From assembly GCA_020692205.1 (NCBI GenBank), contig JAIMKV010000016.1, positions 1 through 64,000 on the forward strand: a DNA stretch of 64,000 bases, in the 5' to 3' direction. This DNA is from Myxosarcina sp. GA_180221_E-2-1-MAG-40_15 (lineage in GTDB: Bacteria > Cyanobacteriota > Cyanobacteriia > Cyanobacteriales > Xenococcaceae). Of this stretch, positions 8,037-17,457 are shown piece by piece. Numbering within the stretch: the stretch's first letter is position 1; each line of letters begins with the position of its first letter. The position numbers were made by a program, and so were the translations under genes. Under the pieces are notes generated by a model. The model made no database searches. It worked only from the letters and a program-made list of their open reading frames with translations, and had not been told where the DNA came from.

Positions 8037-8678
8037 TTAATCTTGATCTTTAACTGATAAAAGAGCATCGAGATCAGCAGCAATAATTTTTTCCAGATTG
8101 GCTGATATTTTTTTAAGATCCCAATTCCACCAGGCAATTTCTAAGAGTATTTTGATTGTTTTAGCTGAAAACCTTGGTTTAATAATTTGGGCAGGATTAC
8201 CACCAACGATGGTATAAGGAGGTACATCATTAACCACGACTGATTTCGCAGCAGCGATCGCTCCATCTCCTATTTTTACCCCTGGCATGATAATCGATTC
8301 ATAACCAATCCAAACATCGTTACCCACTATAGTGTCACCTTTGAAGGGTAATTCATCCTGTCTTGGTGTTACCCTTTCCCAACCATTACCAAAGATTTGA
8401 AAGGGATAGGTAGAAAATCCAGCTAATTTATGATTAGCACCGTTCATGATAAATTTTATTCCTCTAGCTAAAGCGCAAAACTTACCGATGATTAATTTGT
8501 CTTGGCTAAAGGGATAATGATAAAGAACATTGCGTTCAAAGTCTTCTGAATCTTCTGGATCATCATAATAAGTATAATCGCCGATAATAATTTTGGGATT
8601 AGTTACCGTGTTTTTAATAAAACAAATTTGAGGAAATTTAGGCATCGGATGTATATCTTTTGGATTCGCGCCGTACAA
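8037..8678 (-). CDS. Vat/CatB-type xenobiotic O-acetyltransferase
   Basis: A left-handed beta-helix acetyltransferase of the xenobiotic (Vat/CatB) group. It shows hexapeptide-like repeats (IVGNDVWIGYES, VKIGDGAIAAAKSVV), the catalytic-loop segment MNGANHKLAG with its His, and the PYTIVGGNPAQII end. A perfect GGAGG lies 5 bases before the TTG at 8678, giving a start of MYGANPKD that matches family N-termini. An upstream TTG at 8690 is less likely. Its stop is 11 bp before devB, so it heads the devBC operon and may modify the exported molecule, or a toxic compound. Acceptor specificity is unknown. Confidence 0.87.
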   Translation of the reverse strand: MYGANPKDIHPMPKFPQICFIKNTVTNPKIIIGDYTYYDDPEDSEDFERNVLYHYPFSQDKLIIGKFCALARGIKFIMNGANHKLAGFSTYPFQIFGNGWERVTPRQDELPFKGDTIVGNDVWIGYESIIMPGVKIGDGAIAAAKSVVVNDVPPYTIVGGNPAQIIKPRFSAKTIKILLEIAWWNWDLKKISANLEKIIAADLDALLSVKDQD

Positions 8679-8872
8679 ACTCACCTCCAATGATTCAACC
8701 CAACTAAATAAAATAGATCAGAGTTCCAGGGTAACAATTCTAATCGACCTTTGGCATGAATAAGTAGAAAATAAAGTCAGTAGATAGTAGATTAGAGATA
8801 TACTAATCAATCCATCAAGATCTTAAAATCGATACGTATTATCTATTACCTCCGCCAAGCGGTATTAGTAAG

Positions 8873-9421
8873 ATGACTTCCATAATTTATCAATGGTCGA
8901 TTGACGAATGGCATGAACTGGTTGATTCAGGGGTGTTAGAAGGAAAGCCAGTTGAATTTTTAGAAGGAAAGATCATTGAGATGAGTCCAGAAGGGATCGA
9001 GCATAGTTATACCAACGATACTGTAGCTGACTATTTACGCAAGATTTTAGCTAAAAAAGCTAAAGTTAAAGAATCGCACCCGATAACTTTAGACAATAGT
9101 GAACCAGAGCCAGATCTAGCTATAGTTAGATTGCCAGAAACAATTTATCGCAATCATCATCCTTCTGCTCAAGATATTTATTGGTTAATTGAAGTATCTA
9201 ATAAAACTCTTCAAAAAGATTTAGAAGAAAAAGTTATTACTTATGCTCGCAATGGTATTCCTGAATATTGGGTAATAGATCTCAAAAATAAAAAATTAAT
9301 TGTTCATACTGATCCTCAAAACGATAAGTACACTGTCATTCAAGAATTTACTTCTGGAAGTATCACCTCTCAAGCTTTTCCCCATATTCAAATTTCTTTG
9401 AAGAAATTATTGTTATATTAA
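8873..9421 (+). CDS. Uma2 family endonuclease (DUF820)
   Basis: A 182-residue member of the Uma2 group, which is greatly expanded in cyanobacteria. The PD-(D/E)XK nuclease core is visible: PEPDLAIV followed by YWLIEVSNKT, then a helix with K and the YARNGIPEYWVID segment typical of Uma2. N-terminal ELVDSGVLEGKPVEFLEG is also standard. The biological role is poorly known, and members are often mobile and present in many copies. It is a single gene with no partner. The nuclease residues appear intact. Confidence 0.9.
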   Translation: MTSIIYQWSIDEWHELVDSGVLEGKPVEFLEGKIIEMSPEGIEHSYTNDTVADYLRKILAKKAKVKESHPITLDNSEPEPDLAIVRLPETIYRNHHPSAQDIYWLIEVSNKTLQKDLEEKVITYARNGIPEYWVIDLKNKKLIVHTDPQNDKYTVIQEFTSGSITSQAFPHIQISLKKLLLY

Positions 9422-9443
9422 GCAGCTTCAAAACGGCTTAACT

Positions 9444-10484
9444 TTAGGGTTGATATAATTGCATTACCTGAGAAATTGCCATCCGCGATCGCACTTCTAA
9501 ATTCAAACTAGAAGTGTGTCCGAGATTAAAATGTTGAGCTGCTGCACAACCAATCATGGCTGCATTATCGGTACAAAATTTTAGCGGCGGAAAATATACT
9601 TTTAGGTTATGTTTCTCGGCTGCCTGTTGGAGATGTTTTCTTAAGCCACTGTTGGCTGCTACACCACCACCAATCGTAATAGTATCTAAATCATGATCTA
9701 AGGCGCATTTAACGCTGCGTTTAGTCAATACCTTGGCTACAGTATCCTGAAAGCTAGCTGCAACATCAGCCACGGGAATTTCTCCGGCGACGGCTAATTT
9801 TTCTACCAATCTTAAAACCGCTGTTTTCATCCCGCTAAAACTATAGTCATAGGGATGATAGCCTCCTTCTGGTAATGAGATTTTACCTTCTGGTAACTTG
9901 AAGGCTTTGGCATTACCTTGTTGCGCCAGGCGATCGATTATTGGGCCACCTGGATAGCCTAAATCTAATAACCTTGCCACTTTATCAAACGCTTCTCCTG
10001 CTGCGTCGTCTCTAGTTGAGCCAAGAAGTTTATATTCTCCATAATCCTTGACGTGAATACTACTGGTATGTCCCCCAGAAACTAGTAAGCACAGAAATGG
10101 AGGTTCTAATTTTGGTTGAGCCAAATAAGAAGCATAGATATGTCCCTCTAAATGATGCACTCCTAAAAAAGGCTTGTGATAAAGCATCGCCAAAGTTTTT
10201 GCTGCTGCCATTCCTACTAGCAAAGCTCCGACTAAGCCAGGAGTACAAGTAGCTGCGATCGCATCTATATTTTTCCATTCTAGATTAGCTGCCAACATCG
10301 CTTGACTAATACAGGGATTAATAATTTCGAGATGTTGCCGAGAAGCCAATTCTGGTACAACACCCCCGTAAGTTTTGTGCAGTTCGATTTGAGAAGAAAC
10401 AATGCTACTTAAAACTTGACGGTTCTTTACAATTGATACCGCAGTTTCGTCACAACTTGTTTCGATCGCTAAAATTGTTGCCAT
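9444..10484 (-). CDS. tsaD: tRNA N6-adenosine threonylcarbamoyltransferase TsaD
   Basis: TsaD transfers the threonylcarbamoyl group to A37 of tRNAs that read ANN codons, forming t6A. The 346 residues match the usual length. The ASKHA fold starts [11 protein letters not shown]. The metal-binding HxxxH is His111 and His115 (HHLEGH), and [11 protein letters not shown] with the later ATDNAAM-like CTDNAAM segment is typical. The gene lies next to psaF, a neighbourhood seen in other cyanobacteria. Its pathway partner TsaC is encoded at 52830-53417. Confidence 0.96.
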   Translation of the reverse strand: MATILAIETSCDETAVSIVKNRQVLSSIVSSQIELHKTYGGVVPELASRQHLEIINPCISQAMLAANLEWKNIDAIAATCTPGLVGALLVGMAAAKTLAMLYHKPFLGVHHLEGHIYASYLAQPKLEPPFLCLLVSGGHTSSIHVKDYGEYKLLGSTRDDAAGEAFDKVARLLDLGYPGGPIIDRLAQQGNAKAFKLPEGKISLPEGGYHPYDYSFSGMKTAVLRLVEKLAVAGEIPVADVAASFQDTVAKVLTKRSVKCALDHDLDTITIGGGVAANSGLRKHLQQAAEKHNLKVYFPPLKFCTDNAAMIGCAAAQHFNLGHTSSLNLEVRSRMAISQVMQLYQP

Positions 10485-10686
10485 CCTTTGATAAGTTGAT
10501 TTACAAGAACAAATATGTTCGCCTAATCCGTAACTTTTTAAAGTAGAAAGAGCTTACAAGAGCATTAATCAAGGCTTGAGTAAATTACCGTCTATTTATC
10601 GAAAGTGAGGTTAGTTGGCGTGTAAGAGATATCTTTACGCCTATACACAAACACAATTATTATCTGTCACAAAAGGAAACATATTC

Positions 10687-11184
10687 ATGAGAAGGTTGTT
10701 TGCTTTAATACTAGTATTGACGCTTTGGTTTGGTTTTGCACCTACAGCAAATGCTGATGATGTAGCCAATTTGACTCCTTGCGGCGAGAACCCTGCCTAC
10801 GTCCAAAAAGCTAAAAATTTCCGCAACACTACTGACGATCCCAATTCTGGTCAAATTAGAGCCGAGCGTTATGCCGAAGCTCTTTGTGGCCCTGAAGGAT
10901 ATCCCCATTTAATCGTAGATGGTCGCTGGTCACACATGGGAGACTTTTTTATCCCTAGTGTTTTATTCTTATATATCGCTGGCTGGATTGGTTGGGCTGG
11001 TCGCTCTTACATAATTGCGGTGAGAGAGGACAAGAACACAGAAATGCAAGAAATTGTGATCGACGTTCCTTTAGCTATTAGCAAAATGTTAGCTGCTTCT
11101 ACTTGGCCTTTGCTTGCTTTTGGTGAATTTACCAGTGGCAAACTTGTAGCGGATGAATCAGAAATTACTGTTTCACCTCGCTAG
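10687..11184 (+). CDS. psaF: photosystem I reaction centre subunit III PsaF
   Basis: PsaF is the plastocyanin/cytochrome c6-docking subunit of photosystem I. The ATG at 10687 with AAAAGGA 9 bases upstream is the right start. An in-frame TTG at 10615 would only add a non-conserved tail. The 165-residue precursor has a lumen-targeting signal peptide ending ANA at residue 23, a lumenal domain with conserved Cys residues, and a membrane helix at about 93-115 ([17 protein letters not shown]). psaJ follows at 35 bp, so they form the usual psaFJ operon. Confidence 0.97.
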   Translation: MRRLFALILVLTLWFGFAPTANADDVANLTPCGENPAYVQKAKNFRNTTDDPNSGQIRAERYAEALCGPEGYPHLIVDGRWSHMGDFFIPSVLFLYIAGWIGWAGRSYIIAVREDKNTEMQEIVIDVPLAISKMLAASTWPLLAFGEFTSGKLVADESEITVSPR

Positions 11185-11219
11185 AACGTACTTTATTTAT
11201 TGTTTACATGGAGGATAAC

Positions 11220-11348
11220 ATGGAAGGCTTACAAAAATTTCTTTCCACTGCCCCAGTTTTAATTATGGCTTTGCTAACGGTTACAGCAGGTATTTTAATT
11301 GAATTTAACCGTTTTTTCCCCGATCTATTGTTCCATCCCCTTAGTTAA
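11220..11348 (+). CDS. psaJ: photosystem I subunit IX PsaJ
   Basis: A 42-residue single-helix photosystem I subunit that is easy to miss by length. It begins [14 protein letters not shown], has one membrane helix at about residues 12-30, and ends with the typical [15 protein letters not shown] pattern. A GGAGG-like ribosome site (GGAGGATAAC) lies just before the ATG. It follows psaF directly and is expected to stabilise PsaF binding. The assignment rests on length, motif and position. Confidence 0.95.
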   Translation: MEGLQKFLSTAPVLIMALLTVTAGILIEFNRFFPDLLFHPLS

Positions 11349-11595
11349 AATATAATCAAATTCAACTAAGGTTTTCTTAACTTAATAGTAGGTCTATTTT
11401 CAGCGGAGGTGCTGAGAGTTTACACTGCATTGCTGCGATTAATTTGGTTGTTAGTCGCAGTTTTTTTGTAGCTATTCGCCTTAAGACTCATACTTGATTA
11501 ATTTTTCTCAGGTTGACTCAAGCTTATGGCGATCGCTAGTTCTCCAAATTAATTTGTTATAAAGGAAGAAAATATCTTCAACAATACTAATCAAC
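11349..11595. other. psaFJ downstream region
   Basis: No gene is seen here. The region holds the probable psaFJ terminator, given separately, and an AT-rich stretch with a GCGATCGC palindrome before the small open frame at 11596. Confidence 0.5.
11433..11467 (+). terminator. probable rho-independent terminator of psaFJ
   Basis: CTGCGA at 11433-11438 pairs with TCGCAG at 11455-11460, with further inner pairing (TTAA/TTAG). Seven T residues follow at 11461-11467. It lies 84 bp after the psaJ stop on the same strand. Confidence 0.8.
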
Positions 11596-11715
11596 ATGAA
11601 ATATCAAAAATGTAGACCTGAAAAGCGGATTTATCGTAACTTAGCTTTAGGACTTATCACGTTTATCATCTTCGCTACAGTCTTGCCTGTAATAACTGCT
11701 TCAGGAATATCTTAG
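11596..11715 (+). CDS. possible 39-residue single-span membrane protein
   Basis: An open frame of 39 codons with a basic N-terminus (MKYQKCRPEKRIYR) and one hydrophobic segment at about residues 16-34 (LALGLITFIIFATVLPVI). That is a plausible positive-inside small membrane protein. AAGGAAG is about 25 bases upstream, too far for a good ribosome site. I do not recognise the sequence. It could be a genuine small protein or chance. Confidence 0.35.
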   Translation: MKYQKCRPEKRIYRNLALGLITFIIFATVLPVITASGIS

Positions 11716-11785
11716 CTGTCGCAAATGATCTAGTTGTTAATCGTCAACCGCCCTAGCCAGCAAGTCTGACTAAACGGAATTTAGC

Positions 11786-12661
11786 TCAAGCGGCAAGCAA
11801 AGGCAACAATAAGGTGAAAAAATAATAGACTAAAGGAGCAGTAAAAACGTAGCTATCGGTACGATCCAAAATACCTCCATGACCAGGAATTAATTGCCCA
11901 GAGTCTTTTACGCCAGCATCGCGCTTCATCATCGATTCGGTTAAGTCTCCTAACAGGCTAGTAATGCCAATCAGCGTCCCCAGCATCACGCCACTTATTT
12001 GCCAAGCGGGGAAATCAAAATACCAAGCCCCTAATTCAGCAACTATCAAACTGCCTAGTACGCCAAAAATTGCTCCCTCCACCGTCTTTTTCGGACTAAT
12101 ATCTGATAATCTAGTTCGACCAAAGTTTTTGCCCATTGTATATGCACCAATATCTGCCGCCCAAATGCAGGCCATGACTAAAAAGGTTAGGGTTAAAGCA
12201 GTAGGAAATTGACTGGGATTGAGCCAAGAATCTGGCCAATAGCCATTTAAAGGTAAATTACTCGCATTAATACTATTGGGAAGATTGACTCTCAGCCGAA
12301 CCCAAAAAGTAGGTAAATAACCTGTATAAAATAATCCTAAGATGGAACTGGAAATATCAGCAATCGTAGCTATCTTGGGCTGAAATAATAAATAGAAGCA
12401 GATGATTGTTCCTCCCAAGCAGAACATCGCATCAGTAACGTTGGGGGCAACGGTGGCACTAAGCAACAGAACCAGAGAGACAATTAAAGTGGTTTTGCCA
12501 GCGGGTTCGACTCCCTTAGCACGAACTAATTTAAAATATTCTAGTTGAGCTAAGACAATTAAAATACCAATACCAAAAGTAAAATACCACCCGCCGAGAA
12601 TAATCATTCCCAAGGCTAAGGCGATCGCTACTACCGAGCTAATTATACGAGACAAGGGCAT
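11786..12661 (-). CDS. cdsA: phosphatidate cytidylyltransferase CdsA
   Basis: CdsA makes CDP-diacylglycerol from phosphatidate and CTP, the entry to phosphatidylglycerol synthesis, which thylakoids need. The 291 residues contain about seven or eight hydrophobic segments. The signature is present in the second half: WAADIGAYTMGKNFGR, SPKKTVEGAIFG, then GDLTESMMKRDAGVKDSG and PGHGGILDRTDS with the catalytic acidic residues. The length is normal. It appears monocistronic and converges with the psaFJ region. Confidence 0.96.
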   Translation of the reverse strand: MPLSRIISSVVAIALALGMIILGGWYFTFGIGILIVLAQLEYFKLVRAKGVEPAGKTTLIVSLVLLLSATVAPNVTDAMFCLGGTIICFYLLFQPKIATIADISSSILGLFYTGYLPTFWVRLRVNLPNSINASNLPLNGYWPDSWLNPSQFPTALTLTFLVMACIWAADIGAYTMGKNFGRTRLSDISPKKTVEGAIFGVLGSLIVAELGAWYFDFPAWQISGVMLGTLIGITSLLGDLTESMMKRDAGVKDSGQLIPGHGGILDRTDSYVFTAPLVYYFFTLLLPLLAA

Positions 12662-12711
12662 AATGCGTTGCTGCTACAAACGCTAAATTAAGTTAAAAGA
12701 TATAAGTTTAA

Positions 12712-12785
12712 GTCACAGATTACTCCGTCGTCCTGTCAAGCAGGATCGAGATAAAACGACCGAGTAATCTGTGACCATTGGTCAA
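12712..12785. repeat. palindromic repeat, copy A (intergenic)
   Basis: A near-perfect inverted repeat: GTCACAGATTACTCCGTCGT at 12712-12731 pairs with ACGACCGAGTAATCTGTGAC at 12756-12775 with one mismatch. An inner small palindrome (TCCTGTCAAGCAGGA) forms the loop, and CATTGGTCAA follows. A shorter copy with the same arms and the same TTGGTCAA tail lies inside the coding sequence at 17755-17807. It lies between cdsA and cbiT. Confidence 0.85.
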
Positions 12786-12858
12786 CCTTATGAAAGATTA
12801 ACAAATTACTGGGTTATGTCCTAGTAATTCTTGATTGCCAAATAAGTATTGTTGTAAT

Positions 12859-13449
12859 CTATAATTTTTCTCCACTAAGTATAAACATCGGATTGACTGC
12901 GGCAAAAGTCTGATGAATCCCTCTAGTTTCCAACCGATTTACTGCCGATTGTACTACTTCTATATTTCGAGCCTGAAGCTCTGACAAACCCTCAGAAATA
13001 ATATATAAATTTTCTAAGTTACTCACGGTGGCTACGATACGTCCTTCTGGCTGAAGATATTGCCAAGTTTGTTTGAGAATATCTTTGATCGGCTTGCCTC
13101 CTTCTATACAAACTAAATTTGGCTTATGCTGTATATCTTTAAGGCATTCTGGCGCGCTTCCTTGAACCACGTTAACGTTATTGACGCCAAAGCGATCGCA
13201 GTTACGTTTAATTAATTTTGCCACTTCGTCGTCTCTTTCTATGGCAATTATTTGTCCTTGGGGGCAAAGCAAGCCAATTTCTACGGGAATTGTACCTGTA
13301 CCTGCACCGATGTCCCACAAAACTGAATCTGGCTTCATGCGCAAGGAGGAAATGATTAAAATTCGTACTTCTCTCTTGCTGAGAGGAATTCCAGGCAGCC
13401 GTTCAAAAAGTTTGTCAGGAATTCCAGGAGTTTTATATGGCCAGAGCAT
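12859..13449 (-). CDS. cbiT: precorrin-6Y C15 methyltransferase subunit CbiT
   Basis: CbiT methylates C15 and decarboxylates the acetate side chain of the corrin ring during cobalamin synthesis, using S-adenosylmethionine. The 196 residues form a single class I methyltransferase domain. The SAM-binding motif is WDIGAGTGTIPVEIG at about residues 44-58, followed by acidic IAIERD. The start, GIPDKLFERLPGIPLSKREVR, is typical of the family. In some organisms CbiT is fused to CbiE as CobL, but here it is a separate gene. No other cobalamin gene is near. Confidence 0.92.
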   Translation of the reverse strand: MLWPYKTPGIPDKLFERLPGIPLSKREVRILIISSLRMKPDSVLWDIGAGTGTIPVEIGLLCPQGQIIAIERDDEVAKLIKRNCDRFGVNNVNVVQGSAPECLKDIQHKPNLVCIEGGKPIKDILKQTWQYLQPEGRIVATVSNLENLYIISEGLSELQARNIEVVQSAVNRLETRGIHQTFAAVNPMFILSGEKL

Positions 13450-13625
13450 AATTAATTGTTATTGGTTATAAGTTGTTTGTAGCGTTGCCAAATCTAGATC
13501 TCAAATGCCGAGCATCTTAATCATATATTTTAAACAGCTAATAACGATTAACTAATGACTACGAACAATACTACAGTTAATTTTGTACCTTGAATTAGCT
13601 ATGTTTGACTGGTTTATTTATTTAG

Positions 13626-15086
13626 CTAGTTAAAAATCTGTAAGGTTTGGAGAGTGGGATCGTTACACCCCGTGATCGTTCCTCCTGCTGCCAAAACTTG
13701 TTGTAAATACTCAATTGCTTCGCTAGTAATTACTTCTCCTGGCATTAATAGAGGAATACCTGGAGGATAAGGACAAATTAACTCCCCACAAAGGCGATCG
13801 CTGGCTTCTGTAATCGCTATAGTCTCAGTATTAGCAAAATAAGCTTCTCTGGGTGAAACCTTTAAGGAATGAGGCATGAGGGATGAAGAATAAGGCAGGA
13901 TTTGCGGCAAGGAAATTGTTTTAGGAGTGATTGATTGAGACAAAGTTTTACAGGCTTGAATCAGCTGGTAAATATCATCAGCAGTGTTACCCAAAGAGAT
14001 AATAAAAGTTAGATGTTGTAGTGAAGGAAGTTCGCAGGTAACTCCTAGTTGTTCGTGTAATATTTCGTCAGCCTCAAAGCCTGTTAGCCCCAATTTTGAT
14101 AGGTTGAGGGTTAGTCTCGTGATGTCGCAGTGTTGGCAGCCTGGCTGTATTTTTGGTGTAAATATAGATAAGTTAGGAATCTCAGCAATTTTATTCTTGG
14201 CTTCGTCGCTCAAAGCAATTACTTGACTCATTAATTTTTTGCCTTGAGTTGCCATCTGTTGTCTGGCAGCATCTAAGGAAGCCAGAAGGAGATAACTAGG
14301 GCTGGTAGATTCAACTAACTGTAAAGCTTTACTAATTCGCTGACGACAAACTCTTGTTCCTTGAAGATGTAACATTGATGCCTGAGTCATGGCGCTTAAG
14401 GTTTTATGAGTCGACTGTACTGTCAAATCCGCTCCCAAGCTCATTGCCGCAGGAGGTAAATCATGATGAAAAGCAAAGTGTGCGCCGTGAGCTTCATCTA
14501 CCAATAGGGGAATGTTATATCCGTGAGTAATTTCGGCGATCGCTTTTAAATCGCTACATACTCCCTGATAAGTAGGATGCAACATCATTACGGCTTTGGT
14601 ATCGGGATGTTCGCTTAACGATTGTTCTACAGCCTGTGGCGTTACGTTATAGGCTAATCCTGCTTGAGCATCATATTCTGGGTTGAGATAAATTGGTATT
14701 GCCCCAGATAAAATCAAACCAGCGATCGCAGATTGATGAATATTCCTGGGTAAAATTATTTTGTCTCCCGTGCCACAGGTAGCTAAAATTGCTGCCGTTA
14801 CGCCACAGGTTGAACCATTAACCAGAAACCAAGTTTTTTCAGCCCCAAAAGTCATTGCAGCTAGTTGTTGCGCTTCTTCTATGACTCCTTGTGGCGTAAA
14901 CAAATTATCTAATTCGGGTAATTCTGGCAGATCGGCTACAAATACTGCATTGCCAATCAGATCTTTAATAATCTGGTTGACTCCTCTTCCCTGCTTATGC
15001 CCAGGGGCATAAAATGCCGCATGAGATTTCTGAGCAGATTTTTTTAAAGCTGCTAATAAAGGTGTTTTGATCCAGTTATCGCTCAT
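13626..15086 (-). CDS. Orn/Lys/Arg decarboxylase family PLP enzyme
   Basis: A 486-residue fold-type I pyridoxal-phosphate enzyme related to the basic amino acid decarboxylases. The N-terminal PLLAALKKSAQKSHAAFYAPGHKQGRG pattern is typical. The conserved VDEAHGAHFAFH holds the Asp and His around the cofactor, and the PLP lysine is in QSTHKTLSAMTQAS. The C-terminal third is the decarboxylase C-domain. The product would be cadaverine, putrescine or agmatine, and substrate choice cannot be read from the sequence. It is shorter than the 700-residue enterobacterial enzymes because it lacks their N-terminal wing domain, as is usual in cyanobacteria and Bacillus. Confidence 0.9.
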   Translation of the reverse strand: MSDNWIKTPLLAALKKSAQKSHAAFYAPGHKQGRGVNQIIKDLIGNAVFVADLPELPELDNLFTPQGVIEEAQQLAAMTFGAEKTWFLVNGSTCGVTAAILATCGTGDKIILPRNIHQSAIAGLILSGAIPIYLNPEYDAQAGLAYNVTPQAVEQSLSEHPDTKAVMMLHPTYQGVCSDLKAIAEITHGYNIPLLVDEAHGAHFAFHHDLPPAAMSLGADLTVQSTHKTLSAMTQASMLHLQGTRVCRQRISKALQLVESTSPSYLLLASLDAARQQMATQGKKLMSQVIALSDEAKNKIAEIPNLSIFTPKIQPGCQHCDITRLTLNLSKLGLTGFEADEILHEQLGVTCELPSLQHLTFIISLGNTADDIYQLIQACKTLSQSITPKTISLPQILPYSSSLMPHSLKVSPREAYFANTETIAITEASDRLCGELICPYPPGIPLLMPGEVITSEAIEYLQQVLAAGGTITGCNDPTLQTLQIFN

Positions 15087-15506
15087 TTGGTATTTAGTAT
15101 TTATTTCTCAAAATAAATATATGACGCTGCATAGTTTCATGATGCACATTTCTAAATTATTTCACTATTAAATCTAGACAGTTGGCTAAGAAATATAAGT
15201 TTCACTAAGTAACCAATTGACTTTATCGACAATAAATCGATACTAAATAGTTAACTATGTTGATCACAATTTGTTTAGATACATCTAATTTGAGCTTTGA
15301 AATTAGCTATTTAAAATCATGGTTTTTTGCCTAATAACTTTGATATTTAATATCAGCTTTATACAAACTGTTGATTTAATAAAGATTAAGTAAAACCTAA
15401 ATCTTGTTATCGCTTTATCAGTAATTATTCTGATATGGTTTGAAAGTCATAAATAAATAACTTAAAAGTATTTGTATTTTATTTACTTAATAACTACTAT
15501 AAAATC
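15087..15506. other. AT-rich intergenic region
   Basis: A 420-bp AT-rich gap between the divergent decarboxylase and response-regulator genes. It must hold both promoters. I see no clear repeat, hairpin or open frame. Confidence 0.5.
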
Positions 15507-16228
15507 ATGGATCACAGTAAAAAAAAATTCTAATCGTAGATGATGACCAAACATTGTGTCATTTAATTGATCGGTTTCTTACTTATAATAATTATCTAAC
15601 TGAAGTCGCTTCTAATTGCACTATAGCTAGGCAAAAGTTGAAAAGCTTTCAGCCAAATCTAGTAATTTTAGATATCAATTTGCCTGATGACACAGGATTG
15701 AATCTTTGTGAAGAGGTCTGCGAAACTAACGCTATGGTTGTTATGCTAAGCTCTATGTCGGAAAACAGCTATATTTTAGAAGCATTCTCCAAAGGAGCAG
15801 ACGACTACATTACCAAACCATTTGATTTACAAATTCTTCAGGCAAGAATTGAAGCTTTGATGAGAAGAGGAAGTAATAATATTACTTCTACTATCAGGAA
15901 AAAATCTATTTTTTTAGATAATCTAATTATTGATTTTTATCGTCGTGAAGTTGTTTTAAATAATCGTCTTGTTCTTCTAACGGCATTAGAATTTGATCTA
16001 CTATATTTTTTAGCTAATAATCCTAATCGTGTCTGGGATCGAGCAGAATTAATCGCGGCAATTTGGCATAACAATAATTATGAAGGAGACGATCGCAAAG
16101 TAGATATTCACATTGGTCGTATTCGTAAAAAAATTGGAGATGTTAACGGAGAATTTATTAAAACAGTTTGGGGTAGGGGCTATATGTTTGAGTTATCTCG
16201 TTCTAATGCAGTAAAATTGGCAGACTGA
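15507..16228 (+). CDS. OmpR-type response regulator with a frameshift at an A9 run
   Basis: A winged-helix response regulator: receiver domain about 1-120 with phospho-acceptor Asp in VILDINLP and the switch Lys in ITKPF, then a Trans_reg_C domain ending in VWGRGYMFE. The normal start would be ATG at 15507 (MDHSKKK) followed by ILIVDDDQTL. However, the run of nine A at 15519-15527 puts the two parts out of frame, and ten A would restore it. In the downstream frame TAA lies at 15518, and the first usual start is a TTG at 15554, which would delete strand beta-1 and the acidic pocket. So the gene is mutated, mis-sequenced, or expressed by slippage. It lies 24 bp before ychF, with no kinase beside it. 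Confidence 0.75.
15519..15527 (+). other. A9 homopolymer at the regulator frameshift
   Basis: Nine consecutive A residues join the start segment (ATG at 15507) to the receiver coding frame in the wrong phase by one base. Poly-A tracts of this length are known sites of RNA polymerase slippage and of sequencing indels. Confidence 0.85.
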
Positions 16229-16252
16229 ACCTAAAACTCATTTTAAGTCGTC

Positions 16253-17344
16253 ATGTTAAGAGCAGGAATTGTCGGATTACCTAATGTTGGTAAATCTACT
16301 ATGTTTAATGCCTTGGTTGCCAATGCTAAGGCAGATGCAGCCAATTTTCCTTTTTGCACCATTGAACCCAATGTCGGGGTAGTATCAGTTCCAGACGATC
16401 GCCTGGAAGTGCTTTCTAAATTATCTAGTTCTCAAAAGCTAGTCCCCACCAGAATCGAATTTGTCGATATTGCAGGATTAGTCAAGGGTGCAAGTCAAGG
16501 GGAAGGATTAGGCAATCAGTTTCTTGCCAATATCCGCGAGGTTGATGCCATTGTCCATATGGTACGTTGTTTTGATGATGACGATATTATTCATGTTGCT
16601 GGTTCTGTTGATCCAGTAAGAGATATTGAAATAATTAATTTAGAGCTAATTTTGGCAGATTTGGCTCAGGTAGAAAAACGGATCACTAGGTTGCGTAAAC
16701 AGGCAAAAAATGATCAAAATGCTCAAGCAGAAGTGGAACTACTAGAAAGGATTAGTCTGGTGTTAAACGATGGTAAATCTGTCCGCAGTATGGATTTATC
16801 TGAAGATGAGCTACTAGTAATTAAACAGTTGGGCTTATTAACTAACAAGCCGATAATTTATGCAACTAATGTTGCTGAAGATGACTTAGCAAGTGGCAAT
16901 AAATGGGTAGAAGAAGTTCGCCAGTTTACCCGTGATGAAGCTGCCAAAGTAGTTATCGTCTCGGCTCAAGTAGAGTCAGAATTGATTGAGCTTTCACCAG
17001 AGGAAACTAGCGATTTTCTCGAAGCTTTAGGGGTGGAAGAAGGTGGTTTAAAATCTTTGATTCGCGCTACTTATGACCTATTAGGATTGCGTACCTACCT
17101 AACGACAGGAGAACAAGAAACCCGCGCCTGGACGATTGTTGCCGGAACTAAAGCACCTCAAGCAGCCGCCGTAATTCATACTGATTTTGAGAAAAAATTT
17201 ATTAAGGCTGAAACTATCAGCTATCAAGATTTAATTACAACAGGTTCTAAAAATGCAGCCCGAGAAAAAGGTTTGCTGCGATTAGAGGGTAAAGATTATG
17301 TGGTTCAAGAGGGTGATGTAATTGAATTTCGGATCGGCGGTTAA
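16253..17344 (+). CDS. ychF: redox-regulated ATPase YchF (Obg-like)
   Basis: A universally conserved Obg-family P-loop NTPase that prefers ATP. It associates with ribosomes and is linked to the oxidative stress response. The 363 residues match the family. The P-loop GLPNVGKST is at about residues 8-16, DIAGLVKGASQGEGLGNQF forms switch II, and the NKxD-type motif is ATNVAED. A coiled-coil insert at about 130-170 and a C-terminal TGS domain (VIHTDFEKKFIKAETISYQD) complete it. It follows the response regulator by 24 bp. Confidence 0.96.
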   Translation: MLRAGIVGLPNVGKSTMFNALVANAKADAANFPFCTIEPNVGVVSVPDDRLEVLSKLSSSQKLVPTRIEFVDIAGLVKGASQGEGLGNQFLANIREVDAIVHMVRCFDDDDIIHVAGSVDPVRDIEIINLELILADLAQVEKRITRLRKQAKNDQNAQAEVELLERISLVLNDGKSVRSMDLSEDELLVIKQLGLLTNKPIIYATNVAEDDLASGNKWVEEVRQFTRDEAAKVVIVSAQVESELIELSPEETSDFLEALGVEEGGLKSLIRATYDLLGLRTYLTTGEQETRAWTIVAGTKAPQAAAVIHTDFEKKFIKAETISYQDLITTGSKNAAREKGLLRLEGKDYVVQEGDVIEFRIGG

Positions 17345-17457
17345 GCTTAATTAAGATCTGCTTTCTCCAGATCTGATTTAGCTAGCTCAGGGGCAAAATT
17401 GAAGCAAAAAAAACTAAAATATTTTTATCTAGAATAGATTAATAATTAACTTAAACT

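Noticed and set aside
10615-10686. TTG start extending PsaF
   Set aside because: The ATG at 10687 has a good ribosome site and the standard signal peptide.
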